NCBI GenBank assembly: GCA_021292105.1
Contig: CM037861.1
Location: 29,279,674-29,343,673, forward strand
Direction of reading: 5' to 3'
Source: Anadara kagoshimensis
Lineage: Eukaryota > Mollusca > Bivalvia > Arcoida > Arcidae
DNA: 64,000 bases
Shown: piece after piece, positions 11,193 to 20,620 of the stretch
Layout: the number at the start of each line of letters is the position of its first letter
How positions within the stretch are numbered: the first letter of the stretch is position 1
The notes under the pieces: model-generated
What the model was told of the DNA's origin: nothing
What the model saw: only the letters and a program-made list of their open reading frames with translations
The model's database searches: none
Made by a program: the position numbers and the translations under genes

Positions 11193-13897
11193 GGAAAACC
11201 ACTGTGTTTTATCATTAAAATATACTGTTCACCTTATGTAGAATAAAAGTAACATTACACCACAAACAATTTATATGTAGATGTATTGTTACACCGTGTC
11301 ACGACTTAATAACTTCTGAGCACACTGCAAAGGTAAAAATTTCTGCAACTTCACCTATAGCTGGTGACGTCTCGATATACGTGAAATATTCTCGACAAAC
11401 GTAAAAATCCCTTCAATCAATTTTTTTAATTATGCGTCAAGTTTTCGTAACTGTTAAGATGGCTTCGGATTACGACTTAATAACTTCTGTGACCACTGCA
11501 AAGGTAAAAATTTCTGCAACTTCACCTATAGCTGGTGTGTCTCGATATACGTGAAATATTCTTGACAGACGTAAAAATCCATTCAATCATTTTTTTAATT
11601 ATGCGTCAAGTTTTCGTAACTGTTAAGATGGCTTCGGGTTACAAATTTCTGGATTGTATAACTACTGATCTTAAATAGGTACTACATATTTGCTTTCTTT
11701 ATCGGATCCGTGGCGGACAACGGAAATTGGCTTTTACGCAGTCAAAACTTAAATTTCCTTGAAATTTAAACCGTAATCGAACCGGCAAGATGATCTTGAA
11801 TTTGTGTAAGGGGTATAGCTCAAATTTTGAAAAAAAGAAAGGGATATTAAATTCGGGTTTTCGTCCGCCCTTTCTCCCGTCAATCCATGATTCTTGTCTG
11901 TGCAAATCTCCAAAACTTTGAAGCACTTTTTCATGAAACTCGGTGCAAAGCATCAACATTGATAAAAAATGCGCATATCTTTAACCGTGTTGGTTTGCTC
12001 AATACCCTGGGAGTTATTGCCCTTTGAACATAAGTGGATATCACAAAAGAACCTGCTGGAGGAGATCTTAATTCACTGAATTTGCTTGTTGCTTTCAGGT
12101 TCTGTCCGTGTTTCCTGTTTTATTTGTTTAGTACTTTACCATCTATCTGGCTACTGGAACTCGATAGACTTAACAGATACAACGAAGCCGTGACGTCATC
12201 AAACTTGTCTGATGTTAAAAACGAGGCTCTCTCCAGCATATATGGTGTAAGTTTAGATGATTAGTTTTAAATGCCGGTACTTTTATCCATATCGAGATGT
12301 CACCACCTAAAGGAAACGTTGCATAATTTATTCCTTTGAAACCTGGAAATCATACCATGACTCGGCAGGTAGTTCGGTTTACCCCAAGAGTAGTTTTTTT
12401 TGTAGAATGCCTCCCAAGAACATCTCAGTTTACACAATAAGGGTTTCATTCTGTAGAATGCCTATATATGTTTATTTTTTGTAAGGAATGCTAGTTTACT
12501 ACAGAGTCCAAAAGGTGATATATGTAAATTAAAATTATTCCATATTTTTGAAATAGCATTTTGTATATTCGCAGTGTTTATTTTGTAAATCCGAAATGGT
12601 TTTTCGAAAATTCGAAATGATATTTTTAATTTTTTGAAATATTGTAACTATTGCAATATTACAGTTGTCAAATATTTATTTGATAAAATTACGGAGAACT
12701 CAGTTGTCAAAGGAATATTGTCATTATTATTTAATAACAGAGACATCATTCAAAGGGAGGGCGTATTTTATGTGTGAATCTAAACTTCCACGAAACCCTC
12801 TGTACATAATACAGTCAAACCTGCCTTAAAGGCCACCTCTATATAAGGGCCACCTGCTTATAAAGGCGAGTAGAATTGTATCCCAATGTTCTTTATTCTT
12901 GCTAATCGAACCTGTGTATAAAGGTCATCTGCCCATTAAGGCCACTTTTACTGATTCCCTTAGGTGACCTTTATAGACAGGTTTGACTGTACGTACATAC
13001 AAATTCATAATCCATTACACTTATAAGACAGCTATTACAAAATGTTAATAATCAATACATTTACAATATAGGAGGTGTTTACCCTTTTAGAGCACCTGAC
13101 CTTTTTCTCTGATGAAAGGTCACATATTTGACTTCATTTGCCATTTTGTAAAGATCCAACCATGCTGTCGGATTGTAATTTTGACATTGACTGATATTTG
13201 TGTGTGTGATTTAGACAGACAAGGTTTGATTATTTTTTTTATATTTCAGGTCAGTCTACCGATCACTTTAGAACCGGATATATGGGTCAGTTTGTTAGAA
13301 CAGACGTTAATATTTTTGTTAATCATAGGAAGATGGCTGTTGCCGAGAGGAGAACTATCCCGGAACCAGTTATCCCAGCTTCTGTTTGTTTACATCGGTT
13401 CCGGTTCTGACACTCTGGACTTCTTCATTGTGTTTGAGGAGACGGAAGTCCGGACAAATCGTCTTCTTTCTTACATCTCTCTTTCGGTTTGGTCACTAAG
13501 CTTGCTTCAATTCACTCTTGTTCTAACTGCAACAAAAAGTCACCATGAAGAAAGTTTCATCGACCGACAACCACAAAATGAAAAGAAAAGGTATCGAAAT
13601 GCATGCCAAAGACTTGTGGTCACTGAAATTTGGAGTTTGTTAATGGCCACAATGTTACTTGATTTTCCATTTCTATGTGTGCGACTTTATATTCTCATTG
13701 CAATGAATATATTATCTTATGGTATTTTATTTTTCACGTGTAAGAATATAATTCTGATTATGGTTGTGATTTACAGAATTGTGATAATTTTGTGTTCCGG
13801 AAGTGATCACGTGTCCGATACAAATGACCAGTACAAAATAACCCGGATGTCTTCAAAGGAAAATAGAGACAGTCCAGAGGGTGTGGATTTGTTATAA
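4846..13897 (+). CDS. TMEM26: TMEM26-like multi-pass membrane protein (three exons, spliced)
   Basis: The coding sequence joins 4846-5051, 12099-12246 and 13250-13897 into 333 residues ending in TAA; human TMEM26 is about 370. Seen: hydrophobic segments near residues 14-32, 41-57, 71-90, 131-147, 160-178, 192-211, 246-268 and 270-300, which suits an eight-pass protein. Family-like landmarks are LLLLHSLFIVWR (20-31), the tryptophan at the exon 1/2 join followed by PSIWLLEL (83-90), GRWLLPRGELSRNQLSQLL (145-162 region) and FPFLCVRLY (257-265). The C-terminal ~35 residues are polar and probably cytoplasmic. Introns are 7047 and 1003 bases with GT-AG ends. The biochemical role of TMEM26 is not established; in mammals it is mainly used as a beige-adipocyte surface marker. 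The last exon carries about 65% of the protein without an intron. Assignment is from recalled family similarity, with no search run. Confidence 0.86.
5106..5330 (+). mobile_element. tRNA-SINE family 2 remnant
   Basis: The head GGTGGTACCGTGGTGGTTAGG resembles a tRNA A box. The middle has CTTCGGGAACTCAGGTTTTC and CTACCATTCTTAAACTGACCGCC. The tail CTCGATATAAGTAGAAACAT is the same tail as family 1. The head differs from family 1, so this is a separate SINE joined to the same 3' part. Confidence 0.55.
6790..7880 (+). repeat. 125-bp GT-rich minisatellite (about 8.7 copies)
   Basis: The landmark GTAAGTTTAATCTGG recurs at 6892, 7017, 7142, 7267, 7392, 7516, 7641 and 7766. Spacing is exactly 125 bases except one unit of 124, which lost a T. 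Copies are almost identical. The top strand is nearly devoid of C runs and rich in TTG/TTTG. Degenerate GT-rich sequence extends on both sides (6720-6790 and 7880-7932), so the array grew from a simple-sequence region. The open frames that cross it are readthrough of the repeat. Confidence 0.96.
7932..8840 (+). repeat. CCGTCCGTC-type interspersed repeat with two ~331-bp modules
   Basis: Starts near ATACGCCCATGTAACGGGAC, has the GTCCGTCCGTCCGTCTGTC tract at 7969-7992, and then two diverged modules. These are alignable at AACATATAGAACGGG (8229) and AACATATAAAACAGG (8560). Each ends in a GGGTGCAACTTGTCC-like box followed by an ATGAAGATG box. GT-rich DNA like that before 7932 resumes after about 8840, so the element looks inserted into the GT-rich tract. 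Class not determined. Confidence 0.6.
9216..9545 (+). mobile_element. tRNA-SINE family 1 in intron 1
   Basis: A long copy: TGTGGTAG and a deletion in the A-box arm, GCTCGCTCCGTAAGTGGGAGG, B box GGTTCAAACCC, all body boxes, then TTGACTGGAACGTTAAACATCATTACTC. Same strand as the gene. Confidence 0.82.
10730..10850 (+). mobile_element. tRNA-SINE family 1 fragment
   Basis: Retains GGAGTCTGACCAACACTTGAAA, GCCAAGCACTCGCCATTTAGAAATGAAAGTCATGG and a decayed continuation. Both termini are absent. Confidence 0.6.
11137..11190 (+). repeat. (GA)n microsatellite
   Basis: About 25 uninterrupted GA units in intron 1 after CATAT. Confidence 0.97.
11301..11641 (+). repeat. Two 171-bp direct repeats carrying SINE 3' sequence
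   Basis: ACGACTTAATAACTTCTG occurs at 11301 and 11472, and the units are almost identical through TTTCGTAACTGTTAAGATGGCTTCGG. Each contains the SINE 3' segment (TTCTGCAACTTCACCTATAGCTGG, CTCGATATACGTGAAATATTC). Confidence 0.85.
11690..12088 (+). repeat. CCGTCCGTC-type repeat ending beside exon 2
   Basis: Shares a long stretch with 16545-16955: GGGATATTAAATT, then TCCGTC..., TTTGTCTGCACAAAT, CAAAACTTTGAAGCACT, TTGCCTTTTGAACATAAGTG, AAAAGAACCTGCTGG and AATTCACTGAATTT. The last shared block ends about 12083, some 15 bases before the splice acceptor. Orientation is as in the 16.5-kb copy. Confidence 0.65.
12099..12246 (+). CDS. TMEM26: TMEM26-like exon 2
   Basis: The acceptor is TTGCTTGTTGCTTTCAG, with exon start at 12099. 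The first base completes the tryptophan codon and 49 codons follow, giving a third membrane segment and PSIWLLEL. The donor is GGT|GTAAGTTT at 12247. An alternative GT three bases earlier (12244-12246 region) is weaker and less like the consensus. Upstream, the intron is transposon-derived to within about 15 bases of the acceptor. Confidence 0.83.
12247..13249 (+). other. Intron 2 of the TMEM26-like gene
   Basis: A 1003-base intron with GTAAGT donor and TTTCAG acceptor. The only defined element is the MITE at 12812-12989. The part before it is AT-rich with no recognised content. Confidence 0.75.
12812..12989 (-). mobile_element. MITE copy 2 in intron 2 of the TMEM26-like gene
   Basis: 178 bases beginning CAGTCAAACCTGCCTTAAAGG and ending CAGGTTTGACTG, so the ends are inverted repeats. 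TA flanks both sides (12810-12811, 12990-12991), as expected of a Tc1/mariner-type target duplication. It lies in the opposite orientation to the copies at 459 and 54384. Confidence 0.88.
13250..13897 (+). CDS. TMEM26: TMEM26-like exon 3 (terminal)
   Basis: The acceptor is a T-rich tract ending TTTATATTTCAG at 13249. The exon begins at a codon boundary (GTC) and runs 215 codons to TAA. It carries membrane segments four to eight and the most conserved block, GRWLLPRGELSRNQLSQLL. The open frame continues upstream to 13112, but that part lies in the intron and is not similar to the family. A basic loop NEKKRYRN (228-235) separates the last three membrane segments. Confidence 0.86.
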   Translation, partial: VSLPITLEPDIWVSLLEQTLIFLLIIGRWLLPRGELSRNQLSQLLFVYIGSGSDTLDFFIVFEETEVRTNRLLSYISLSVWSLSLLQFTLVLTATKSHHEESFIDRQPQNEKKRYRNACQRLVVTEIWSLLMATMLLDFPFLCVRLYILIAMNILSYGILFFTCKNIILIMVVIYRIVIILCSGSDHVSDTNDQYKITRMSSKENRDSPEGVDLL

Positions 13898-13899
13898 CT

Positions 13900-13952
13900 A
13901 AAATAAATAAATAAATAAATGAATAAATAAATAAATAAATAAATAAATAAAT
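13900..13952 (+). repeat. (TAAA)n microsatellite after the TMEM26-like stop
   Basis: About 12 TAAA units with one TGAA variant. Overlaps the candidate polyadenylation signals. Confidence 0.95.
13902..13907 (+). terminator. Candidate polyadenylation signal within a TAAA microsatellite
   Basis: AATAAA begins five bases after the TAA stop and repeats many times in the TAAA tract that follows (13900-13952). The usable signal cannot be singled out, and the 3' UTR could be very short. Confidence 0.4.
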
Positions 13953-13984
13953 CAAATAAAAATTTGTGTTAATCTTTCGTTTTG

Positions 13985-14250
13985 TAGCAGACCACTGTTT
14001 GTTAGATAAGCGGGATGATTTGGGGTCTTAGAACACATACCATTGTGGGATGGTTGGGACTTTCATAACATACCAATGTTTGTTTAGTAAGTGGGGGTGT
14101 ATAGAGCTTTCCATAAAAGATAATTGTTTATAAATAAGTGGATGATCGGGTCCGCCATAAAAGACAATTCTTTGTAAAATAAGTGGCATCGTTTGGGCCT
14201 TTTGTAACAGACCATTGTAAAATAAGTAGGGTGGTTGGGGCTCCAGATAG
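13985..14250 (+). repeat. Degenerate ~55-60 bp tandem repeat downstream of the gene
   Basis: The themes GACCACTGTTTGTTAGATAAG, ACCATTGTGGGATGGTTGGG, CCAATGTTTGTTTAGTAAG, ATAATTGTTTATAAATAAG, ACAATTCTTTGTAAAATAAG and ACCATTGTAAAATAAGTAGG recur with a variable GGG-rich spacer. Five or more units, strongly diverged. Confidence 0.7.
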
Positions 14251-14289
14251 TACTCCGACCATTGCCAAAAGTGGACGAGTTATTATCAA

Positions 14290-16428
14290 TAAAAATGCTC
14301 CAATATGTGTATGTATTTTCTTATGTTGGTTGGCTTTTAAATACGAGGAATGATTTTGGACATTTCGTTGTAATACAATCTTAACACTTAACGCTCTGTA
14401 TATTTTTCTTTCTTTTCTTGGTTCGTTTTCCTGTTTCTTTAGTTTTGAAAGTAATGTTAATTCGTTCTGTTTTTACTTACTGTGCGGCGATGTTCAGTAA
14501 ACACTTTTAAAATGGATGTAATTTGATCTTTCATATACATTACTGCTTAAACTGCAGTGCTAGGAAACGTCTAGTCACTTGTGGTGAACGAAACTTTGTT
14601 TCATATAGTAGACTATATTATAACTGGCTAGATGGCAACCTGTTATTAAACCAGAAATTATAAATGTTTTGGTAAATATTTTTCCCACACGTTCAGCTAA
14701 ATTTATTACTCGGAACTCTACCTTTCCGACATCGTCAGCTTTAGCAAAAAGTTTGAAAATGCGCTGATGACATTCTTTCTCGTGACACGCCTACCGTGAC
14801 AAGGAACCTCGTTTTTTAAGTTCCCATCCGAAAGAATCGTGGCTTTTATTTCGTAATGACGAGTGGTTGGCAAAAGAACAATCACTACCCATTTTCAAGT
14901 CTAGGCCTGGTCGGGGTTCGAACCCACTACCTCTCGCTTATGGACTCTACCAACGGTTCAGGAGTTTTAGACAAATATTTCTCAAACCATTTGATTTGTT
15001 GTGTCGTGGTGTTTATTTTATTGCGGAAGCAAAAGTTATATAACAAATTATTCCTGAAATTGAATATATTTAAAATAGTAGCAGTTTTATGGAAATTAAC
15101 AATAGAATTTTCTCGTAAATTCTGAAATACCATATCATTCAAGCTGGTTTGACATCATATTGGGTACCCTCCCATAATCATGATTTGGTCAAAAATGTTG
15201 TTTCCATTTTTTGTTGAGCACAGTAGGTTGGTTGTTTGAACCCTCGCAGAGTTATACGTATTTTAAATCTATCTTATTTTTACCTAATTTTATCTGATAT
15301 ACTTTGTAGTTTTCTTTGGATAATAATATCTCTACAATGACACTTTAATCTCACTAACGGTTTCGGTCAAAATGTATCCTTTATTTCCTTTAATTCGTTA
15401 ATGGTGTTTGGATAATAAGCGATGCCACTTTAACTTCACACCGCCGGGTTCCACATTGAAAGGGGTTTTGGTCATTTGCCTCTAAGTCCGTTTTAGTTCT
15501 GTAATATTCCTTGTTCGTCTTACTCATCTTTAATATCCTTGATTTTATTACTCAAATAAGTGTTCCTTTTACAAATGATTATGTAAAATGTTTCTTCCTA
15601 AAATAGACACTTTAAATGGAAATTAACACAGCATCACTTATTATTCAAACTTAAAGCAATATTGCATTCATACATTACATCTGTGTCGTGTCTTACGGAT
15701 GTATTTCAGCTAATCAGAATTTGAAATCAAGCTTTCAAGATGCATCATTTTAAACCAAATCTTGAATCTCGTTTATCAAATAAATTCCTCAAATGTGACA
15801 TAGTAGTAAAAGGCGTACTGCTATATTAGATTTACGATAACACTATATCATTGTTAAACATTGGGTAGTTGAATAATCTTGACGTAAAATCACTCATTTA
15901 ACCAGTCATTTATCACCACTAAAAGAGAAAATATTCTAATGCGAAGATTTTGTAAACAGGGTTTTGATTGGACCTCGACCGTAGTAAAATCTACGTTTTA
16001 CGGTCAGGGTTATGACGCCGCCTGCTGTCTAAGCTACGATTACGTCATGTATTCCTACACGCCTGTACACGTGCTTTTGTTTACAAAATTTCATGACGTA
16101 AACATTTAAATACTGATATTTATTCAGCATCTTTATTTTGAACAATAAAATCGTTATAACTATGAATATCACATCTCTAGTGATAGAACTATATTTGTGG
16201 CGTAACGATATAGGTCTACAGTGATGCGTCTGTACTAAACAATGTCTTACTGTAGCATCGATAATTTCCATTTATTCAACTAATATATTTTGCATTAATT
16301 TTTTATTTGCATTTCCTAACTTGTGACTGAAAAATGTACTTGCCAAAAACCAACTACAACTAAGAACACGGCATAATTCTGGCCAAAATGGAAACAACCA
16401 ATAAAGACAAAACAATACATTTTTGGGA
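14290..16428. other. No gene recognised
   Basis: AT-rich DNA. Apart from the SINE at 14764-14955, no repeat or coding signal is evident. Short open stretches lack splice context or family similarity. Confidence 0.5.
14764..14955 (-). mobile_element. tRNA-SINE family 1, 5' two thirds
   Basis: Minus-strand copy showing TGATGACATT, GTGACACGCCTACCGTGACA, CCGAAAGAATCGTGG, the B box as GGGTTCGAACCC, and CGCTTATGGACTCTACCAAC. The LINE-like 3' tail is missing, so this is not a simple 5' truncation. Confidence 0.75.
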
Positions 16429-16429
16429 A

Positions 16430-16498
16430 ATCCAAAACTAACATACCAGTCCATGTCCAAATCACTTAACTTCGGTAAAATACAAATTTAGTTTTAAG
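16430..16498 (-). mobile_element. Family A tail fragment
   Basis: AAAACTAACATACCAGTCCATGTCCAAATCAC matches the reverse of the terminal sequence. The rest is decayed. Confidence 0.45.
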
Positions 16499-16544
16499 AC
16501 CATTAAAGTAGAAGTGAAACATTTTATCGCCAACTTTTCAAAAA

Positions 16545-16955
16545 AGAGGGGGATATTAAATTTCGCGTTTCCTTCCTTCCGCATGGATTGAAAATAACAG
16601 GGGCCCAGTAGCCCACATGGTCCCCAGTTTGACTGGGCTTCCGAAGTTTAAAGGTTGTTTTGCTATGTATTGCTTCTGCAACTTCTCTTCAAAAGTGAGC
16701 TGGGCCCCAACTCAAAATAATTAAGCTTCATCCATACTTCCGTCCGTCCATCCCAAATTTTTGTCTGCACAAATTTTCCAAAACTATGAAGCACTATTTA
16801 ATGAGAATTAGTGCAAATTATAAGTATTAATAGGAGAAGTGCATATGGTTAACCCGAATTTGTTTGCTCATTGCCTTTTGAACATAAGTGCAAAACGCTA
16901 AAAAAAGAACCTGCTGGCGGTGGACCATAATTCACTGAATTTATTGTTTTAACTA
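16545..16955 (+). repeat. Second copy of the exon-2-adjacent repeat
   Basis: Aligns with 11850-12088 across the boxes named there, ending AATTCACTGAATTTATTG. It is interrupted at 16600-16708 by a short segment bounded by GGGGCCCAG and its complement CTGGGCCCC, absent from the 11.7-kb copy. Confidence 0.6.
16600..16708. mobile_element. Possible small TIR element nested in a repeat
   Basis: About 109 bases with 9-bp perfect terminal inverted repeats, GGGGCCCAG and CTGGGCCCC. The interruption is visible by comparison with the uninterrupted copy at 11850-12088. No clear target duplication was found, so the class is open. Confidence 0.35.
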
Positions 16956-17507
16956 AAACATGTACTTGCCAAAAACTAACGCATTTAAATCCTGTGAGAC
17001 AAACCGAGAAACAGCAAACACATCATGGAGCTACTAATCCAAAATATTCTGATTTTAAGCGGGCAGTTCAAAAAATGGCATGTGGTGTGGGTTTATTGGA
17101 ATGCCATCAATTTTTTCCACTTATTTTTTCGAAATATGCAGATTTTGTTAAACCTAATTTGCCAGTTTTCCCTTAGCTTTTTAAGATTGCGATTTAAACA
17201 TGGATTCATATGTTTATGTTTGAATGATTAATAATCTGACAATATATTTAATAATATGTGTTATTTCACCGCTTTTATTTGATTAATGAAAACTATTAAT
17301 AAAATACTACTGTCTTTAACAAACTAATAACAGGAAATGAATCCCGATGACATGTTTTAAATATTAATCATAAAACTAATTTTGTTTGTGCATTAAAATA
17401 TTTCTCATTAATACAAATAAAATATTCCATAAATCTAGGTTTAATGTTTAAAGACAATGTCCTACTCTTCGGTACTGCCGTACTTGTTAGATGAAATTTA
17501 ACATATT

Positions 17508-17900
17508 TTCATGCTCCCAAAAGGGAGAGCATATGGTTGCCCTTTTTTCTTACGTCTGTCCGTCTCGTTCGTTCGTTTGTCCGTCCGTCATAATTTTGTC
17601 CGCAGCAAAACACAAAATTTGTAAGAGGTATCAATTAGAAATTCCATTGCTCGTAGGTAGATCGTGATAGAGAGGAGTGTGCAGTAACCATAACTCCATA
17701 ATTTAGGAGCTATTGCCTTCGACATTTTTCATACTTAATTTTTTTTACGGAGCGTAACACAAAAATTGTAAGAGGTATCAATGTGAAATTTCATTGCTTG
17801 GTAGATCGTGATAAGAAGAACTGCAGTGTACAAGAACCATAACAACTTCATAATTAAGGAGTTATTGCCTTTTGTTAAATTGAAATCGTGCAGTACACAC
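17508..17900 (+). repeat. CCGTCCGTC-type repeat, two modules
   Basis: Begins CATGCTCCCAAAAGGGAGAG (a short inverted repeat), then GTCTGTCCGTCTCGTTCG and TTGTCCGTCCGTCATAATT. A module with ACACAAAATTTGTAAGAGGT at 17611 recurs at about 17758 with GTAAGAGGTATCAAT, followed in both by a TAACTCCATAATTTAGGAG-like line and TTGCC. Belongs to the same broad class as 7932-8840. Confidence 0.6.
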
Positions 17901-17999
17901 TAATTACACATTTCTTGATACTCTAAAATAGTTGTATGAAAAAAAAAATAAAACACAATAAATCCCTCTTGCAAAATAGGTAGGGATTTTCGCCAAGCA

Positions 18000-19860
18000 C
18001 TTGGCATTTAGAAATGAAGGCTAAGCGTTCGTCTAAATAAACATTTAAACCCGATGCCTTGTGTCACAGTTGGCATGGCGCGAAATGTTCAAAATATCCT
18101 TAATGAATCAACCTAACCTGATGGAAGGTATTTGTTCAATTTGCTATTTTCAATTTTTAATCTGCTTTTGGGAATTGTGATTTAAACATTAATCGCTTTT
18201 TGTCGTTGATTATCGTTTATCTTCTCCAAGTAACGACTGGCATGATTTCACTATATTTTTGCCAGACATATTCATTTATACAGACAGAATAATTCCAACA
18301 TCTTTACCATGATCATGTGCCATGTCAGATTACTTGTACATAAATATTTGGAGATTCCTGATCGTTCTGATGAGTCGGACAGTATCATACCCAGACGCTT
18401 CGCAACTGTCATGTAATATCAACAACAATAATAAAATGTCGTTTGCTAAATAAGCACGGCTTATATTATCATCGATGAAAACACAACGTTTTTTACTTTA
18501 TTAAAAAAAATGTCTTCTACTGAGCAAGCACGAAACATAGTATTAGACCATTAATCCACAACCACCTCCTAAAATGTTTTAAATAACCCTAAAAGTACTT
18601 CCACATAATTTTAAAATGTATTTTTCAAACAGTTGGCGTGATGCGCTCATAAAACCCTTCTGCACATTACCGTGAGCAGACTGCAAAGTTAAAAATTCAT
18701 TCCACTTGGCTCCACAGCTAGATCATTCTTGATATTAGTGAAATATTTTGACTGGGGCGTAAAACCCCAATTAATCAACCTAACCTGATGGAAGGGATTT
18801 GCTCAATTTGCTAGTTTTCAGTTTTTACTCTGTTATTGAGAATTTTGATTTGAACATTGATCGCTGTTTGTCGTTGATAATAGCTTATCTTCTCCAAGTA
18901 ACGACTGGCATGATACCACTATATTTTGCCAGACAGTTTAATTTACAGACCGAATAATTCCAACGTCTTGACCATCATCATGTGCCATGTCAGCTTAATT
19001 TTATATAAATACTTGGCGATTCCTAATCGTTCTGATGAATCGGACAGTATCATTCCCGCACGCTTCGCGTATGTCATATAATAGGAATAATTATCGATGT
19101 TTTGAAAAGATAATAATGTCGTGTACTTAATAAGCATCAATGGAAACAGTGTCTTTACATAATTATCACAACACAATGTATTCTACTGAACAAGCACGAA
19201 ACATATTAGTACAATAATCCATAAACCCCAATAAAACGTTGTTTTTAAATAACCCTAAACGTTCTTCCATGAATTTTTAAAATGTATTTTTGCAAACAGT
19301 TGGCTCGGTGCGCTTAAAAAGTCTCTTCTGCACTTTACATTGAGCAGACTCCAACATTCATGCCGCTTCGCTCCTTTGCTGCTAGATACATCTTAATATT
19401 AGTGAAATAGCCTTGACTGGGACGTAAAACCCCTTTTAATCAACCTAACCTGATGGAAGGGATTTGCTCAATTTACTACTTTTCAGTTTTTTAATCTGCT
19501 TTTGGGAATTGTGATTTGAACATTGATAGCTGTTTGTCGTTGATTATCGTTTATCTTCTCCAAGTACCGACTGGCATGATTTCACGATATTTTGCCAGAC
19601 AGTTTAATTTACACAGACAGAATAATTCCAACATCTTCACCATTCTCATGTGCCATGTCAGATTAATTTTTATATAAATACTTGGAGATTCCTAATCGTT
19701 TTGATAAATCGGACAGTATCATTCCTGCACGCTTCACAACTGTCATATACAATGAATAATTATCGATGTTTTGAAACGATAACAATGTCATTTACTTAAT
19801 AAGCACGACTTGTATATATCATCGATGTGTATTTAGCGAAAACTCTTAACATCTTACTAA
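18000..19860 (+). repeat. Three tandem ~665-bp units containing SINE-tail sequence
   Basis: AATCAACCTAACCTGATGGAAGG occurs at 18106, 18773 and 19438 (spacing 667 and 665). Each is followed by GTCGTTGATTATCG, CTTCTCCAAGTAACGACTGGC, TTTTGCCAGACA and TCATGTGCCATGTCAG. The junction before units two and three is a decayed SINE 3' part (TTAGTGAAATATTTTGACTGGGGCG-like). Unit one starts with a SINE body fragment (CGCCAAGCACTTGGCATTTAG, 17992). No coding content. Confidence 0.9.
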
Positions 19861-19989
19861 AATGACGTTTTCTGGATTTCCTTTATAAATTCTTCTATGA
19901 CTTCTTTCAAATTATAGAAGTTGAAAAAACGCTTATTCACTAAATGTAACGCTGAAACACACGAACATAATGGGTATATTAAACACAAA

Positions 19990-20060
19990 CATACTGATGC
20001 ATGAGCAAATCACAATACCAAAACAAAGTAAAAACTTTGAATGTTCTTAACTCTCCGGGC
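19990..20060 (-). mobile_element. Family A tail fragment
   Basis: GAGCAAATCACAATACC, then ACAAAGTAAAAACTTTGA (the intact hairpin in reverse) and TCTCCGGGC. Confidence 0.45.
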
Positions 20061-20144
20061 TTTGTATGTATAATTATTGTTGTTTTTCAGAATCACATTT
20101 TGATTGACAAAAACATCCAAAAACCGCGTATATTGTGGAAATTA

Positions 20145-20487
20145 CATTCCATGAACTTTTTGTAGAATCAGCAAAATTTATCTTTAAACACATAATCTTA
20201 CCTATATTTAGCACCAACATAAAACATATTAAGTAAAGATATAAACATACAATATACAATAATTCAAAAACGATTTTGTTTTATTTATTTGAAAGTGTCT
20301 GGTGCAGAGAGTAATGCTCATATTTTACAGCCAAAATATTGTCATTTGATAGCCTTATTGGATTATTTTCAATTTTATCTATCTTCCAGACAATTGTCAC
20401 ACCAAGACCTTCCAATAGTTGTAAAACCATTATCAGAACATTTATATATATCAAATACAAAATACTCTATAGTGACACATTATAGAT
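20145..20487 (+). repeat. Duplicated block, copy 1
   Basis: CAGCAAAATTTATCTTTAAACACATAATC, CAAAAACGATTTTGTTTTATTTATTTGAAAGTGTCTGG, CCAGACAATTGTCACACCAAGACC and AAATACTCTATAGTGACACA. The same series recurs at 20980-21530. Confidence 0.82.
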
Positions 20488-20620
20488 TTGGAAACTTTTG
20501 CTCGTGCGTTGCGCTGGTGGCATTGTACAGCAGGGTTCTTTATCATGCCATGTCTATTGTGCTTGGCAGAAGAACAGTCACAACCCTCTTTCAAATTTTC
20601 AAGATCAGACTTAGTCGGGA
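20488..20620 (-). mobile_element. tRNA-SINE family 1 fragment
   Basis: Contains GTGCGTTGCGCTGGTGGCATT, ACAGCAGGGTTCTTTATC, GTGCTTGGCAGAAGAACAGTC and a decayed GATCAGACTTAGTCGGG. It joins directly onto the duplicated block at 20280-20487. Confidence 0.65.

Larger units (their letters stand above)
5052..12098 (+). other. Intron 1 of the TMEM26-like gene
   Basis: A 7047-base intron. In order it holds a SINE remnant (5106-5330), AT-rich unique-looking DNA (5330-6720), a GT-rich minisatellite (6790-7880), a CCGTCCGTC-type repeat (7932-8840), more GT-rich DNA to about 9210, a SINE (9216-9545), unassigned DNA to 10730, a SINE fragment, a GA microsatellite, two 171-base direct repeats and a further CCGTCCGTC-type repeat that runs up to exon 2. 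No other exon was recognised. Confidence 0.75.

Noticed and set aside
13112..13249. Upstream extension of the exon 3 reading frame
   Set aside because: A T-rich tract and TTTCAG lie at 13249, and only residues after it match the TMEM26 family. The upstream part is intron read through.
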